A stretch of DNA of 64,000 bases from an uncultured Prevotellaceae bacterium (GCA_902784755.1 CACZVX010000001.1:33547-97546), one strand, 5' to 3'. Numbered from the stretch's first letter, positions 26,766-36,246 are shown. Numbers and translations are program-made. The notes: generated by a model from the letters alone, not told the origin.

Positions 26766-27930
26766 ATTCGAGCATTGCTTTACGTATAGGCTTCATAACG
26801 AACAATGGCAGACAGATGAAGATGCCGAGTGCCATATAGTTGAACCACGCAATCTCCATAGGATAGCCATTGAAGATATTCAGCTGGTAAATCATGTAAT
26901 AGTGGCGCAAAGGAAATAGTTGGGCCAATGCTGTGATGGGCGCATCCATGGCAAAAATCGGGAAGGCAGCTCCGCAGGCGGAGAATCCAAGTACACCCCA
27001 AAGAGAACAAATACTCATCGACATTCGGAGTGATGGCATGATACCGAAGATAAACACGCCAAACCCTTCTGATGAAAGAATAGCCAACAAGCCTAAAAGC
27101 ATGATGAGCCATGTGCCTCCGGGATGCGGAAACTCCAGATATCCGAAAAGATACCAAAGGTAGCCATAGAAAATGACAAGCCAAACCAGTGTCTGTGGCA
27201 GGAATTTGCCAAGCATGGCTGCATAGATATCATTGCCGGCGATTTTCATCAGTTCCTGTGAGCGGTGGAACTTCAGTTCGGTTCCTATACTATAAGCTGA
27301 GATCAGGAAGACGAAAAGTAAGATGATACCCGGCACGATGAAAGTGGAGAGATATACGTTATAGTTAATCCAGGGATTACCCACAGGATGAAGATCCACG
27401 GCAATGGGCTGCAGGAAAGTCTGTATCTGCTGATCAGTATAGCCCTGAGCCTGCATGGTAGCTTGTCCTACGGCAGCAGAACCAAGTGTGGTAATGGTTT
27501 TCAAGTCACGCATAAGCAGAGCACCTGCCGTGTAATAAACACTGCTGTAATAGTAAGAAACCTTTGGTTGGCGTGACGACAGCAGGTCATCGGTGGTTCC
27601 CTTTGGAATATAAAGGAAAGCGTAGATTTTATTTTGTTGCATGGCTTGCCTGGCTTCTGTGGGAGTAACGTAGTGAGCCACTACTCGTGAAGTCTGGAAA
27701 GCATCCAGTTTCCGGACAAGTGAGCGAGTTGTTGTAGTGTTGTCCAAATCAACAATACCGACGGGCATTTCCTGTGGTTGTCCGCTATTCATCATCGACG
27801 TGAAAAAGAAGATGGTGAATATAGGGAAGATAATCATGCAAAACAGGTAAATAGGGGTCCTCGTCAGAATGCCGCATTCACGTTGCGCCACCCTGAGAAT
27901 CCTTCTGATCGCACTGACCTTCTGTTTCAT
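26749..27930 (-). CDS. ABC-2 type efflux permease (first)
   Basis: A 393-aa ABC-2 permease paralogous to its neighbour. It has the N-terminal helix PIYLFCMIIFPIFTIFFFTSMMN, a periplasmic domain with VGIVDLDNTTTTRSLVRKLDAFQTSRVVAHY, and five C-terminal helices starting at STFIVPGIILLFVFLISAYSIGTEL. The two permeases probably form a heterodimeric inner-membrane channel that works with the HlyD-type and TolC-type proteins upstream. Confidence 0.88.
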   Translation of the reverse strand: MKQKVSAIRRILRVAQRECGILTRTPIYLFCMIIFPIFTIFFFTSMMNSGQPQEMPVGIVDLDNTTTTRSLVRKLDAFQTSRVVAHYVTPTEARQAMQQNKIYAFLYIPKGTTDDLLSSRQPKVSYYYSSVYYTAGALLMRDLKTITTLGSAAVGQATMQAQGYTDQQIQTFLQPIAVDLHPVGNPWINYNVYLSTFIVPGIILLFVFLISAYSIGTELKFHRSQELMKIAGNDIYAAMLGKFLPQTLVWLVIFYGYLWYLFGYLEFPHPGGTWLIMLLGLLAILSSEGFGVFIFGIMPSLRMSMSICSLWGVLGFSACGAAFPIFAMDAPITALAQLFPLRHYYMIYQLNIFNGYPMEIAWFNYMALGIFICLPLFVMKPIRKAMLEYVYIP

Positions 27931-27992
27931 GAAAACTATGTTTTAGGTTTATGCCAATTACTAGCAACCTTAAACTCTCTAATTTCAACCAA

Positions 27993-28982
27993 TTACTTAT
28001 CTTTGATAATGAGCGACATTCCCGGACGAAGTCCCTCAAACTTTTCCGTTGGTCGAGCCTTAACTTCAAAGGTCTTGAGATCGTATTGTCCAGTCGTTTT
28101 TGTGGCTTTCCAAACGGCGAATGATCCTTGGTCTTTGATGTTGTATATCTTCAGCTTGAAGTTTTTGTTGAAAGCAGGGCTGAAAGCTGTGATCTCATCA
28201 CCCACCTTCATGCCATTCAACTGGTCTTCACGCACATTGAATGTACCCCACATGTCGCTCATCACAGCAACGGACATGATAGGGGATCCAGTGCCTACCA
28301 GTTCACCGACCTTGGGATAGACATTGGTGACTTCTCCCTCCATCTGCGCTGTCTGCACAGTCTCATTAATATAGGAACTGACTTCTGCTACAGCACCCCG
28401 TGCACGGTTCACTTGTGCCTGAGCAGCAGCCTTATCTTCTTGACGTGCACCGGCAACAGCCATGTCATACTGGCTCTTGGCTGCCAATTCCTGTGCTTCC
28501 ATTGCCTTATACTGAGCAAACGCTTCGTCGCGTTTCTGAGCAGTCATCACTCCTTCGTCGAAGAGGCGTTGAACACGGTCGTAACTCTTCTTGGCGATTT
28601 CTGTCCCAGCCTTAGCTTGTTGCCAAAGTTGATATGCGCCTTGAATTTGCTGTTGACGGGCTCCATTCTGAGCTTTGGCACTTAAAGCGGCAGCTGCGTC
28701 TTCCGCACTCCGAGCCTGCTGCGCCTTTGCTCTCACTTCAGGTGCATCAAGAATGGCAAGTGTATCGCCGACCTTCACGTAATCGCCCTCCTTTACACGG
28801 AGTTCGAGGATACGTCCTGGAACTTTACTGGAGACACGGTATTCTGTTACTTCTACTTCACCTTGAATATCATCAGGAGTTCTGCCGAGGGTAAAGAAAC
28901 CGATAACGGCAACGATGACTACTACAGCCACAAATCCAATGATGGCCAGAAGAATGTTGTTATGTTGTTGTTTTGCTGACAT
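27993..28982 (-). CDS. HlyD/YbhG-type membrane fusion protein
   Basis: A 329-aa periplasmic adaptor with one N-terminal membrane helix (LLAIIGFVAVVVIVAVIGFFTL). It has a split lipoyl domain (RVSSKVPGRILELRVKEGDYVKVGDTLAILDAPE and NVYPKVGELVGTGSPIMSV) and a long alpha-helical hairpin of about 100 residues between the halves. It links the inner-membrane ABC permeases to the TolC-type channel. It lies 48 bp after the TolC-type gene and 62 bp before the first permease. Confidence 0.92.
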   Translation of the reverse strand: MSAKQQHNNILLAIIGFVAVVVIVAVIGFFTLGRTPDDIQGEVEVTEYRVSSKVPGRILELRVKEGDYVKVGDTLAILDAPEVRAKAQQARSAEDAAAALSAKAQNGARQQQIQGAYQLWQQAKAGTEIAKKSYDRVQRLFDEGVMTAQKRDEAFAQYKAMEAQELAAKSQYDMAVAGARQEDKAAAQAQVNRARGAVAEVSSYINETVQTAQMEGEVTNVYPKVGELVGTGSPIMSVAVMSDMWGTFNVREDQLNGMKVGDEITAFSPAFNKNFKLKIYNIKDQGSFAVWKATKTTGQYDLKTFEVKARPTEKFEGLRPGMSLIIKDK

Positions 28983-29030
28983 CTTTATATAGAAATTTGC
29001 ATTTACGATTTATATGATTGCGATTCTCTT

Positions 29031-30530
29031 CTAATTTAATATTCCAAGTGCTTTCTTTAGTCCAACCTGACTAAGCTGAACATCGGTTTGAGCATCTATT
29101 TTTTGGCTTTGAGCCTGAACCCATGCCGTTTGGGCTTCCATTACTTCAGTAGCTGTCATCACACCCTCATGGAAACCGAGATTGGCACAACGTAGATTTT
29201 CTTCGGCCTTCTCTACATTCTTGGAAGCCATAGCCAATTTTTTATTGGCTTCGCGTACCTTAAACTTGCACTGGGTTACCTGAAGCTCAATCTTTTCCTG
29301 TGCTTCCGTGAGTTCAAGATTCGCCATCGAGGCAGCAGCTTTCGTAGCACGTATCTTATATTCGCCTTCCATCCAATGCCAGAGTGGCACGTGAATAAGC
29401 ACGCCGACGTTCCATACGCCGCCGAACTTCTTCTGGAATCCGTCATAGAGATTAGGATTAGTGGCCAGATAACCACCTGTAAGTGCCACATGTGGCAAAT
29501 AAGCAGCACGCACTACTTTGGTGGTCTGATGCGCTATGTCAACCGTATTCTGGAGCATTTTCAACTCCGGACGGTTCTCGAGTGCGGTCTTTAATTCAAC
29601 ATCGACTGCTGTAGATGTTATAGCAAGATCCTCTTTGTTTTCGTCTGCAAGCGTGATATCAGAGTCTATAGGTAGACCACAGAGTTGGCAGAGTAGCATC
29701 TTGGAAAGAACCAATCCATCTTGTGCCTGTGTGACGTTCATTTCGGCTTCATTTACTTTTACTTTTACTTTCAGTCCATCAGCACGAGTGGCCACACCTT
29801 CACGAATCATTTTTTCCACATCACCGTCTAACTGTTTCACCACCTCTAGATAGCTGTTGGCTAGCCGTTCTTTTTGGCGCACGCTCACAACCTGCCAGTA
29901 GGCCTGGTCAATGCTGTAAAGTGTATTCTGTAAGGTGGATTCTGCGCTATTGGCCATCATGTCTTCTGTGATGTCGGCAATCTTGTTTGCAGCAGTTATG
30001 GCACCTCCCATAAAGATTGGCTGACGTACCATTACTGAAACTGCAAACATGTTTCGGTTATCTGTACGAAAGGCATCTGTAATGTGTTGTCCAATGCCGT
30101 TAAGAGCAGTAGCAGCCTGCTGCCCGTAGGTAGGTCCGTATTGATTAATCAGCTGACCAAACTGCTGGGCCTGTTCCATGGTGATAAGGCCTTGTTGCAC
30201 CAAACTTGTGATATAGGAAGATGCCTGCTGACTGATGTTGCCAACCAAGTTACTGCCCATATTGTTAAGGGCCGATTTCTGGTCGTTGTTTAGAAGTGAA
30301 ATTTCCTTACTAACGAATTCATAGCCGCCTATGGCGCTAACCTTAGGCAGATATTTGGTCCGTAATGCTTTGCGTGTGTTGAGCGCAATGTCTTGCTTTA
30401 GCTTTGAGATGCCCATTTGCTTGTTGTTGCGGAGTGCCATGGCACGGCAACTGTCTAGTGTGAGCATCTGTTGTGCCTCTGCAGGAATCAGAGAGGCTGC
30501 AAATACACAGATAGATAATATTTTTTTCAT
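29031..30530 (-). CDS. TolC family outer membrane efflux protein
   Basis: A 499-aa outer-membrane channel with a signal peptide (MKKILSICVFAASLIPAEAQQ). It has two long OEP repeats; the first starts at MLTLDSCRAMALRNNKQMGI and the second near LKTALENRPELKMLQNTVDIAHQTTKVVRAAYLPHVALTGGY. A longer than usual Gln/Asn-rich insertion lies at about residues 85-160 (SSYITSLVQQGLITMEQAQQFGQLINQYGPTYGQQA). It forms the exit duct of the HlyD-ABC2 system and starts 3 bp after the coiled-coil gene. Confidence 0.92.
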   Translation of the reverse strand: MKKILSICVFAASLIPAEAQQMLTLDSCRAMALRNNKQMGISKLKQDIALNTRKALRTKYLPKVSAIGGYEFVSKEISLLNNDQKSALNNMGSNLVGNISQQASSYITSLVQQGLITMEQAQQFGQLINQYGPTYGQQAATALNGIGQHITDAFRTDNRNMFAVSVMVRQPIFMGGAITAANKIADITEDMMANSAESTLQNTLYSIDQAYWQVVSVRQKERLANSYLEVVKQLDGDVEKMIREGVATRADGLKVKVKVNEAEMNVTQAQDGLVLSKMLLCQLCGLPIDSDITLADENKEDLAITSTAVDVELKTALENRPELKMLQNTVDIAHQTTKVVRAAYLPHVALTGGYLATNPNLYDGFQKKFGGVWNVGVLIHVPLWHWMEGEYKIRATKAAASMANLELTEAQEKIELQVTQCKFKVREANKKLAMASKNVEKAEENLRCANLGFHEGVMTATEVMEAQTAWVQAQSQKIDAQTDVQLSQVGLKKALGILN

Positions 30531-30533
30531 ATA

Positions 30534-31406
30534 TTAGTTAAATGAAAAACTTCTCGAGCCGATCAGACTTCCGTCGGAGAAGATACTCACTTGATAGTTT
30601 CCGTCGCTGAGGAACTCTTTAACGTTCCAATAAGTCGTTATGGGCGTTTCCTTGCCGGTGTATTCCACTTGTTTCTTCATGGAATACTGTAGGGTTCTGT
30701 TCTCATAGGGGAAAGTGCCGCCATTGGTAAGGACACTTCCATTGGGCGTTGTAATACGCACATAGACCTGTCGGATACCGTTTTGGGCAGTTACGTTTTT
30801 AGCCAATGAGAAATCCACTTGCAGATTCTTTGCCTTGCTTACGCGTTTGGTTGGTTTGTCACGTTTGTCTAGCAACTGCATTTGAATATTGATGGCATCC
30901 AGCTGTGAGGCTATGGCCACTTTTTGAGAGAGGTCTTCGTTGTTGGCATTCAATGATTCTATTTGCTTGGTAGATTCCTCCAACTGACCTTTCACCATCA
31001 GGTTTTCTGCCTGGAGGTTCTGATTGAGTCTGTTAAGAGAGTCAATCTCCAACACGTAGCTGCGGATGACGGCTCTACATGTGGCCAATTCTTTCTTCAG
31101 TCGGGTAATCTCTGCGGCGTCTGAAGCCTTGACCTGCTGCAGTTCCCTTAAGAGCTCCTGAGTGCGGAGCTGCTCTTTGGTTAACTGTGCCAGAATAGAA
31201 TCGTTGTTGATTTGAGTTTTCAATTCACTATATTGGCGGCTGAACTGCTCGTATTCGCTTTCCATTTCCTTCTTGTCTAGTTCAGCGAGTTCTTGCATGG
31301 CAGCATTTTCCTGTTTTTGTTCATTGAGCTGTAAGGCAAGCCAGGTCACACCTCCTGCAAGAAGCAATGCGAGAACCACCAATGGTATCAATATCTTTTT
31401 CTTCAT
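30534..31406 (-). CDS. membrane-anchored coiled-coil protein (290 aa)
   Basis: The start at 31406 (MKKKILIPLVVLALLLAGGVTWLALQL) is preferred, because the longer ATG at 31481 lies upstream of the promoter's -33 box. One N-terminal membrane anchor is followed by a long coiled coil (about residues 28-185) and a compact beta-rich C-terminal domain (about 205-290) containing LQVDFSLAKNVTAQNGIRQVYVRITTPNGSVL. Similar proteins are widespread in Bacteroidales, with unknown function. It leads the efflux operon and could act as a scaffold or spacer in the periplasm; that is inference. Confidence 0.8.
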   Translation of the reverse strand: MKKKILIPLVVLALLLAGGVTWLALQLNEQKQENAAMQELAELDKKEMESEYEQFSRQYSELKTQINNDSILAQLTKEQLRTQELLRELQQVKASDAAEITRLKKELATCRAVIRSYVLEIDSLNRLNQNLQAENLMVKGQLEESTKQIESLNANNEDLSQKVAIASQLDAINIQMQLLDKRDKPTKRVSKAKNLQVDFSLAKNVTAQNGIRQVYVRITTPNGSVLTNGGTFPYENRTLQYSMKKQVEYTGKETPITTYWNVKEFLSDGNYQVSIFSDGSLIGSRSFSFN

Positions 31407-31435
31407 TTTTTGTATACTATATGAGTTTTCAGATG

Positions 31436-31467
31436 CAAAAGTATCTTTTTTATTTTGAAATGGCAAA
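31436..31467 (-). promoter_or_regulatory. promoter of the TolC-HlyD-ABC2 operon
   Basis: On the minus strand: TTTG (complement of 31464-31467), exactly 20 bp, TACTTTTG (complement of 31436-31443). A leader of about 25 nt precedes the ATG at 31406. Confidence 0.82.
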
Positions 31468-31548
31468 GAAAAAACTTCCATGAAACCTTTAATAAATTAA
31501 AATTTAATATTTTTACGGAAAAAAGGGACAAATTTAAAAATTATTTCA

Positions 31549-31556
31549 TATATTTG
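31549..31556 (+). promoter_or_regulatory. -7 box of the cydAB operon
   Basis: TATATTTG lies 21 nt before the DUF4492 start codon. No -33 TTTG is found at 19-20 bp, so an activator or a weaker promoter is possible. Confidence 0.55.
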
Positions 31557-31577
31557 TCGCACTAAAACTACTCGCTT

Positions 31578-31802
31578 ATGGGGAAACATGGTTTTTGGTA
31601 TGAAGCATTTCATCTATATTGTGATGGATTCCGGCAGATGACGCTGGGTAAGACCCTGTGGCTGATTATTGGCATCAAACTATTTATTATGTTTGCTATC
31701 CTGAAAGTTTTCTTCTTTCCCAATTTCCTCAAACAGAATACCGAAAAGGGTGGGGAGGCTGATTTCGTTACCACGGAGTTCGTGGAACGCAGTCTTGAAT
31801 AA
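31578..31802 (+). CDS. DUF4492 protein of the cytochrome bd operon
   Basis: A 74-aa protein with one hydrophobic segment (LWLIIGIKLFIMFAILKVFFFPNFL), matching DUF4492, a family known to precede cydA in Bacteroidetes and Epsilonproteobacteria. It may be a small accessory subunit of the bd oxidase, comparable in position and size to CydX-like proteins; that role is inference. It starts the operon, and cydA follows after 32 bp. Confidence 0.85.
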   Translation: MGKHGFWYEAFHLYCDGFRQMTLGKTLWLIIGIKLFIMFAILKVFFFPNFLKQNTEKGGEADFVTTEFVERSLE

Positions 31803-31834
31803 ACAGAAAATGATAATTTAAAATCCTATTAGAT

Positions 31835-33403
31835 ATGATGAACGACTTACTATTAGCTGTAGATCCCAGTACGATTGATTGGTCGAGAGCTCAGTTCGCT
31901 TTGACGGCTATCTATCACTGGCTTTTTGTTCCGTTGACCTTGGGACTAGCTGTATGCATGGGAATCATGGAGACCTATTATTACCGAACGAAAGATGAGT
32001 TTTGGAAACGAACCGCCAAGTTCTGGCAGAAACTATTCGGTATTAATTTCGCCATGGGTGTAGCTACAGGTATTATCCTGGAGTTTGAATTCGGTACGAA
32101 CTGGAGTAACTATTCCTGGTTTGTGGGCGACATCTTTGGTGCGCCACTGGCTATCGAAGGTATTGTGGCCTTCTTTATGGAAAGTACTTTTGTGGCGGTA
32201 ATGTATTTTGGCTGGAATAAGGTTTCCAAAGGTTTCCATTTGGCTTCCACGTGGTTGACTGGTCTGGGTGCAACGATTTCAGCATGGTGGATTCTGGTGG
32301 CCAATGCTTGGATGCAGTGTCCTGTGGGCTGTGAATTTAATGCGGATACTGTACGTAATGAGATGGTGTCTTTCTTCGACGTGGCTTTGTCGCCATTTGC
32401 TGTCGTTAAATTCTGCCATACTGTTATTTCGGCATGGATTATCGGTGCTATTTTTGTTGTTGCCGTGAGTTGCTGGTACTTGATGAAAAAGCGTGAGACT
32501 AAAATGGCTTTGAAGAGTCTGCGGATAGGTGCTGTAGTTGGATTGGTGGCCTCTGTGCTGGCAGCAGCAACCGGTCATATCTCAGGTGAACAGGTAGCGC
32601 AGAAACAACCTATGAAGCTGGCAGCTATGGAGGCACTTTATAATGGTGGCGTTGACCAAAGTCTGACGGCTGTTGCCTGGGTAAATCCATTCAAACAGCC
32701 TGATTTTACAGTTGAAGAAGAACCACCGCTCCGTATTGCCATGCCTTATGCCCTTTCTATTATGGCTACGCGTGATCCTCATGGATTTGTGCCTGGTGTG
32801 AATGATCTGCTAAATGGCTATACGCGTCCTGACGGAACCGTAGAACCTTCGGCAGACGAGAAAATCGCGATGGGCAAGAAAGCTATTATGGCTCTTGCTG
32901 CTTACCGACAGGCTAAGGCGAAAGGCGATGAGGCTACTGCCGCCGTGCAAGGACAGATTATCAAGGATAATTTCAAATATTTCGGATATGGCTATATCAA
33001 GGATAAAGCTGAGCTGGTTCCCTATATTCCAGTCAACTTCTGGGCTTTCCGTCTGATGGTGGGACTTGGGTGCATCTTCATTCTTTTCTTTGCTGTCATT
33101 CTCTTTATGGACTGGCGTAAAAAAGACCTTGCAAAACTGCCCAAATGGCATTATGTGGTGGCCATTGTACTCGTACCATTATCTTATATTGCTTCAGAGA
33201 GCGGATGGCTTGTCGCTGAGTTTGGTCGTCAGCCTTGGACAATCCAGGATATGCTGCCTGTTTCTGCTTCTATAAGTGACATTCCTTCGGGTAGTGTTGC
33301 ACTCACTTTCTTTATCTTCCTCGCACTTTTCACGACGATGCTCATTGTGGAACTCAACATCCTCTTCAAGCAGATTAGGCGTGGACCGGGAGAATTAGTT
33401 TAG
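31835..33403 (+). CDS. cydA: cytochrome bd ubiquinol oxidase subunit I
   Basis: A 522-aa inner-membrane subunit that binds hemes b558, b595 and d and oxidises quinol with O2. Typical segments are SRAQFALTAIYHWLFVPLTLGLAVCMGIMETYYYRT (first heme ligand His), GVATGIILEFEFGTNWSNYSWFVGDIFGAPLAIEG, MESTFVAVMYFGWNKVSKGFHLASTWLTG and GWLVAEFGRQPWTIQ near the C-terminus. The ATG at 31838 is an alternative start. A 73-bp repeat-containing gap separates it from cydB. Confidence 0.96.
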   Translation: MMNDLLLAVDPSTIDWSRAQFALTAIYHWLFVPLTLGLAVCMGIMETYYYRTKDEFWKRTAKFWQKLFGINFAMGVATGIILEFEFGTNWSNYSWFVGDIFGAPLAIEGIVAFFMESTFVAVMYFGWNKVSKGFHLASTWLTGLGATISAWWILVANAWMQCPVGCEFNADTVRNEMVSFFDVALSPFAVVKFCHTVISAWIIGAIFVVAVSCWYLMKKRETKMALKSLRIGAVVGLVASVLAAATGHISGEQVAQKQPMKLAAMEALYNGGVDQSLTAVAWVNPFKQPDFTVEEEPPLRIAMPYALSIMATRDPHGFVPGVNDLLNGYTRPDGTVEPSADEKIAMGKKAIMALAAYRQAKAKGDEATAAVQGQIIKDNFKYFGYGYIKDKAELVPYIPVNFWAFRLMVGLGCIFILFFAVILFMDWRKKDLAKLPKWHYVVAIVLVPLSYIASESGWLVAEFGRQPWTIQDMLPVSASISDIPSGSVALTFFIFLALFTTMLIVELNILFKQIRRGPGELV

Positions 33404-33475
33404 AGTTTAGAATTATGAATTGTTCTCACTACGTTGTGATTAAGAATTTTGAATTAAGAATTTAGCATTAATAGT
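33400..33475 (+). repeat. low-complexity repeat between cydA and cydB
   Basis: GTTTAGAGTTTAGAATT followed by three imperfect GAATT(A/T)AGAATT-type phrases, then the start of cydB. The same family of phrases (TTTAGAGT, AAGAATTAAGAATT) is seen at 20201-20227 and, in frame, inside the GH2 gene at 46645-46701. Confidence 0.65.
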
Positions 33476-33476
33476 T

Positions 33477-34619
33477 ATGACATACGAATTTCTGCAACAT
33501 TATTGGTGGTTTCTCGTTTCCCTGCTTGGTGCTCTCCTTGTCTTCCTGATGTTCGTTCAGGGTGCGAACTCCCTTATCGCTTCCCTGGGTCGTACACCTG
33601 AAGGAATGCGTATGGTTCTCAATTCTACAGGCCGGAAATGGGAGATTACCTTCACCACATTGGTTACTTTTGGTGGTGCATTCTTTGCCTCTTTCCCATT
33701 GTTCTACAGCACCAGCTTCGGTGGTGCCTATTGGGTGTGGATGCTCATTTTGCTCACCTTCGTGCTACAGGCTGTGAGTTATGAATTCCAGAATAAACTC
33801 GGTAATATTCTTGGCCCTAAGACATTCCGCACTTTCCTTGTGCTCAACGGTGTGCTCGGACCGTTCCTTATCGGTACAGCTGTTGCCACTTTCTTTAACG
33901 GTTCCAATTTTCTCATTGAGAAAGCTTCGCTGATGGATCAGATGCAGCCTATTATTAGCCGCTGGGCTAATGCTTCCAACGGTTTGGATGCAGTGCTCGA
34001 TCCTTGGAATTTGATACTTGGTTTCGCTGTTCTCTTCCTAGCTCGTGTTCTTGGTATTCTTTATGTGATGAATAATGTAGCCGATGAGGATATTCGTAGC
34101 CGGGGGTCCGTTCGTCTCGTGGGAAATACGGTGGCTTTCCTCATCTTCTTCCTTGCTTTCGTTATCCGTACATTGTTGAAAGATGGTTATGCTGTTAATC
34201 CCGAGAATGGCGAAATCTTCATGGAACCCTATAAGTACTTCAACAATCTGATAGAGATGTGGCCGCTGCTCATCATCTTCCTTATCGGTGTCGTTGGCGT
34301 ACTTTATGGAATTGGCCGTACCATCTGGAGTAAGACATATATAAAAGGTATATGGCCTGCAGGTATTGGAACTGTTCTCACGGTTTTAGTATTGTTGCTT
34401 ATCGTAGGATGGAACAATACATCTTATTATCCGTCGAACGCTGATTTGCAGAGTTCTCTGACTATCCAGAACAGTTGTTCATCGGAGTTTACCTTGCGTA
34501 CCATGTTCTACGTTTCATTCCTTATTCCGTTTGTACTGGCATACATAGCCTATTGCTGGTATTCTCTTGATAAAAAGAAAATCACCAAGGAAGAAATCAA
34601 GGAGGGAGAAATATATTAA
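33477..34619 (+). CDS. cydB: cytochrome bd ubiquinol oxidase subunit II
   Basis: A 380-aa membrane protein with about eight helices, partner of CydA. Family features include LLGALLVFLMFVQGANSL, RMVLNSTGRKWEITFTTLVTFGGAFFASFPLFYSTSFGGAYWVWMLILLTFVLQAVSYEFQNK and FNGSNFLIEK. The C-terminal tail (DKKKITKEEIKEGEIY) is charged and cytoplasmic. The cyclophilin gene starts 1 bp after its stop. Confidence 0.96.
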   Translation: MTYEFLQHYWWFLVSLLGALLVFLMFVQGANSLIASLGRTPEGMRMVLNSTGRKWEITFTTLVTFGGAFFASFPLFYSTSFGGAYWVWMLILLTFVLQAVSYEFQNKLGNILGPKTFRTFLVLNGVLGPFLIGTAVATFFNGSNFLIEKASLMDQMQPIISRWANASNGLDAVLDPWNLILGFAVLFLARVLGILYVMNNVADEDIRSRGSVRLVGNTVAFLIFFLAFVIRTLLKDGYAVNPENGEIFMEPYKYFNNLIEMWPLLIIFLIGVVGVLYGIGRTIWSKTYIKGIWPAGIGTVLTVLVLLLIVGWNNTSYYPSNADLQSSLTIQNSCSSEFTLRTMFYVSFLIPFVLAYIAYCWYSLDKKKITKEEIKEGEIY

Positions 34620-34620
34620 A

Positions 34621-35301
34621 ATGAAAAAAACTTTTGTTGTCTGGGTACTCTGTCTACTGGCTGTGAGCGCCCAGGCTCAAGATCAACGACCTGTCGTCGA
34701 ATTGGTAACCGATAGTGGCACCATAAAGATAGCACTCTACAACGAGACGCCTCTTCATCGTGATAATTTTCTGAAATTGGTGCGTGAAGGTTTTTACGAC
34801 GGAGTGCTTTTCCATCGTGTTATCTTCAGTTTCATGATTCAGACGGGTGACAGTCTTTCACGCCACGCTGAACCTGGAAAAATATATGGCGATGGTTTCT
34901 ATGAAAAGTATAAGATTCCCGCTGAAATACGCTATCCGCAGTTGCTTCACCGCCGTTGGGCAGTAGCTGCCGCCCGTGAGGGTGATGAGAATAATCCGCA
35001 GATGGAGTCTTCGATGTGTCAGTTCTATATTGTTTATGGCCGCCGTTTCAATGACGACATGCTTGATGAGCAGCAGGAACGGCTCGATCAATACACGAAA
35101 GGCCGCATCCAGATGTCGCCGGAGACTCGTGAGATTTATAAGAAATATGGGGGAACTCCTCACCTCGATGGGCAGTACACCGTCTTCGGAGAAGTTATAG
35201 ATGGTAAAGATGTCGTGGATAAGATTCAGCGCGTTGCTACGGATGAGAATGCCCGTCCTTTGGATGACATCCGTATTCTAAAGGCTACAGTCGTTGAATA
35301 G
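34621..35301 (+). CDS. cyclophilin-type peptidyl-prolyl isomerase, exported
   Basis: A 226-aa protein, start at 34621 (MKKTFVVWVLCLLAVSAQAQD, a signal peptide); the TTG at 34567 lies inside cydB. The cyclophilin fold is seen in VELVTDSGTIKIALYNETPLHRDNFLKLVREGFYDGVLFHRVIFSFMIQTGD, with the catalytic Arg in FHRV, and in CQFYIVYG and YTVFGEVIDGKDVVDKIQ. A long insertion between the last two motifs (about residues 138-180) is typical of Bacteroidales periplasmic forms. It is coupled to cydB and probably folds periplasmic proteins; a terminator follows. Confidence 0.92.
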   Translation: MKKTFVVWVLCLLAVSAQAQDQRPVVELVTDSGTIKIALYNETPLHRDNFLKLVREGFYDGVLFHRVIFSFMIQTGDSLSRHAEPGKIYGDGFYEKYKIPAEIRYPQLLHRRWAVAAAREGDENNPQMESSMCQFYIVYGRRFNDDMLDEQQERLDQYTKGRIQMSPETREIYKKYGGTPHLDGQYTVFGEVIDGKDVVDKIQRVATDENARPLDDIRILKATVVE

Positions 35302-35320
35302 TTTTAGATGTCCGTTATAA

Positions 35321-35362
35321 AAAAAGAATCACAGCAAGTGTAATCCTACTGTGATTCTTTTT
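35321..35362. terminator. terminator after the cyd-cyclophilin operon
   Basis: A 14-bp perfect stem AAAAAGAATCACAG / CTGTGATTCTTTTT followed by GTTTTGTT. It is bidirectional and also closes the convergent SGNH hydrolase gene. Confidence 0.88.
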
Positions 35363-35381
35363 GTTTTGTTATACTGTCGGA

Positions 35382-36185
35382 CTAAAATGTACAAGGCAGA
35401 GCTAGCAGCTGATAGTAAAGTGTGCGTGCCATTCTTTTTTGTCCGTTGTCATTGGGATGAAGTCTGTCCTTATCGTGCCCGAAATAGTTGTCTGCTTCGT
35501 GCATGGGAAAAAGACCGCTGGTAGCATTCCAGTCAATTACGGGTACAGCCCAGATGTTACCAGCCTGCTTCACACAGTTCACGAAATCGCTCACGAAGTC
35601 ACCTTTGTCGTTGGCGAAATCTTCAGTTGGTTGCCAGTTTTTCTCGTTAGCATAGAATCGTGCGCGATGGATGGGAGTGAGTAATACAATCTGTTTGTCA
35701 GGATACATGCGTTTCAAGGAATCAAGGGCAGTGTTGATTCTTCCGCGGAAGGTGCTCTCGTCAAAGTTAATGGTGCGGTGGCGACGTGTTTCCCAATGAC
35801 GAGTTGAACCACCGTGGGCATATTCCACGCTGTCACAAGTCACCTGATACCATTGTCCGAGAGGAACACCATTGTTCCAGTCATTGGTACCCATGAAGAT
35901 AAGGATGGCATCCACGCTGTCGCCATGCTCTTCCTTTAGTTGGTTAGCTTGTCGGATTACATCGTTCCACTGTCGCCCGCTCACTCCATAGACGTAGGGT
36001 GTGATGCCAAGCCAATCCTGCAACCATCCCCAGTATTTCATTTGTGAGGCTTTGTTACGAGGGTCGGTAATCGAATCCCCCAAATAGGCAACGCGTTTCC
36101 CTTGCCAGGGATGTGCAATGAAATCTTGTGCCATGGTAGGCAGGCTTAATGCCATGCACAAGGCGAGAATCAAAGACTTTTTCAT
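35382..36185 (-). CDS. secreted SGNH/GDSL-family hydrolase
   Basis: A 267-aa exported esterase-like protein with a signal peptide (MKKSLILALCMALSLPTMAQ). The SGNH blocks are present: YLGDSITD (catalytic Ser), a Gly in GVSGRQW, FMGTNDWNNG (Asn) and the C-terminal DKDRLHPNDNG with the Asp/His pair. Many secreted relatives in Bacteroidales are carbohydrate or acetyl-xylan esterases, but the substrate cannot be derived here. It lies 61 bp after the AlkZ-related gene. Confidence 0.88.
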   Translation of the reverse strand: MKKSLILALCMALSLPTMAQDFIAHPWQGKRVAYLGDSITDPRNKASQMKYWGWLQDWLGITPYVYGVSGRQWNDVIRQANQLKEEHGDSVDAILIFMGTNDWNNGVPLGQWYQVTCDSVEYAHGGSTRHWETRRHRTINFDESTFRGRINTALDSLKRMYPDKQIVLLTPIHRARFYANEKNWQPTEDFANDKGDFVSDFVNCVKQAGNIWAVPVIDWNATSGLFPMHEADNYFGHDKDRLHPNDNGQKRMARTLYYQLLALPCTF

Positions 36186-36246
36186 ATTGTTATTATAATT
36201 TGTTATTAGATGTAGCTTTTTGTAGTATCCCTATCATAATATGTTT

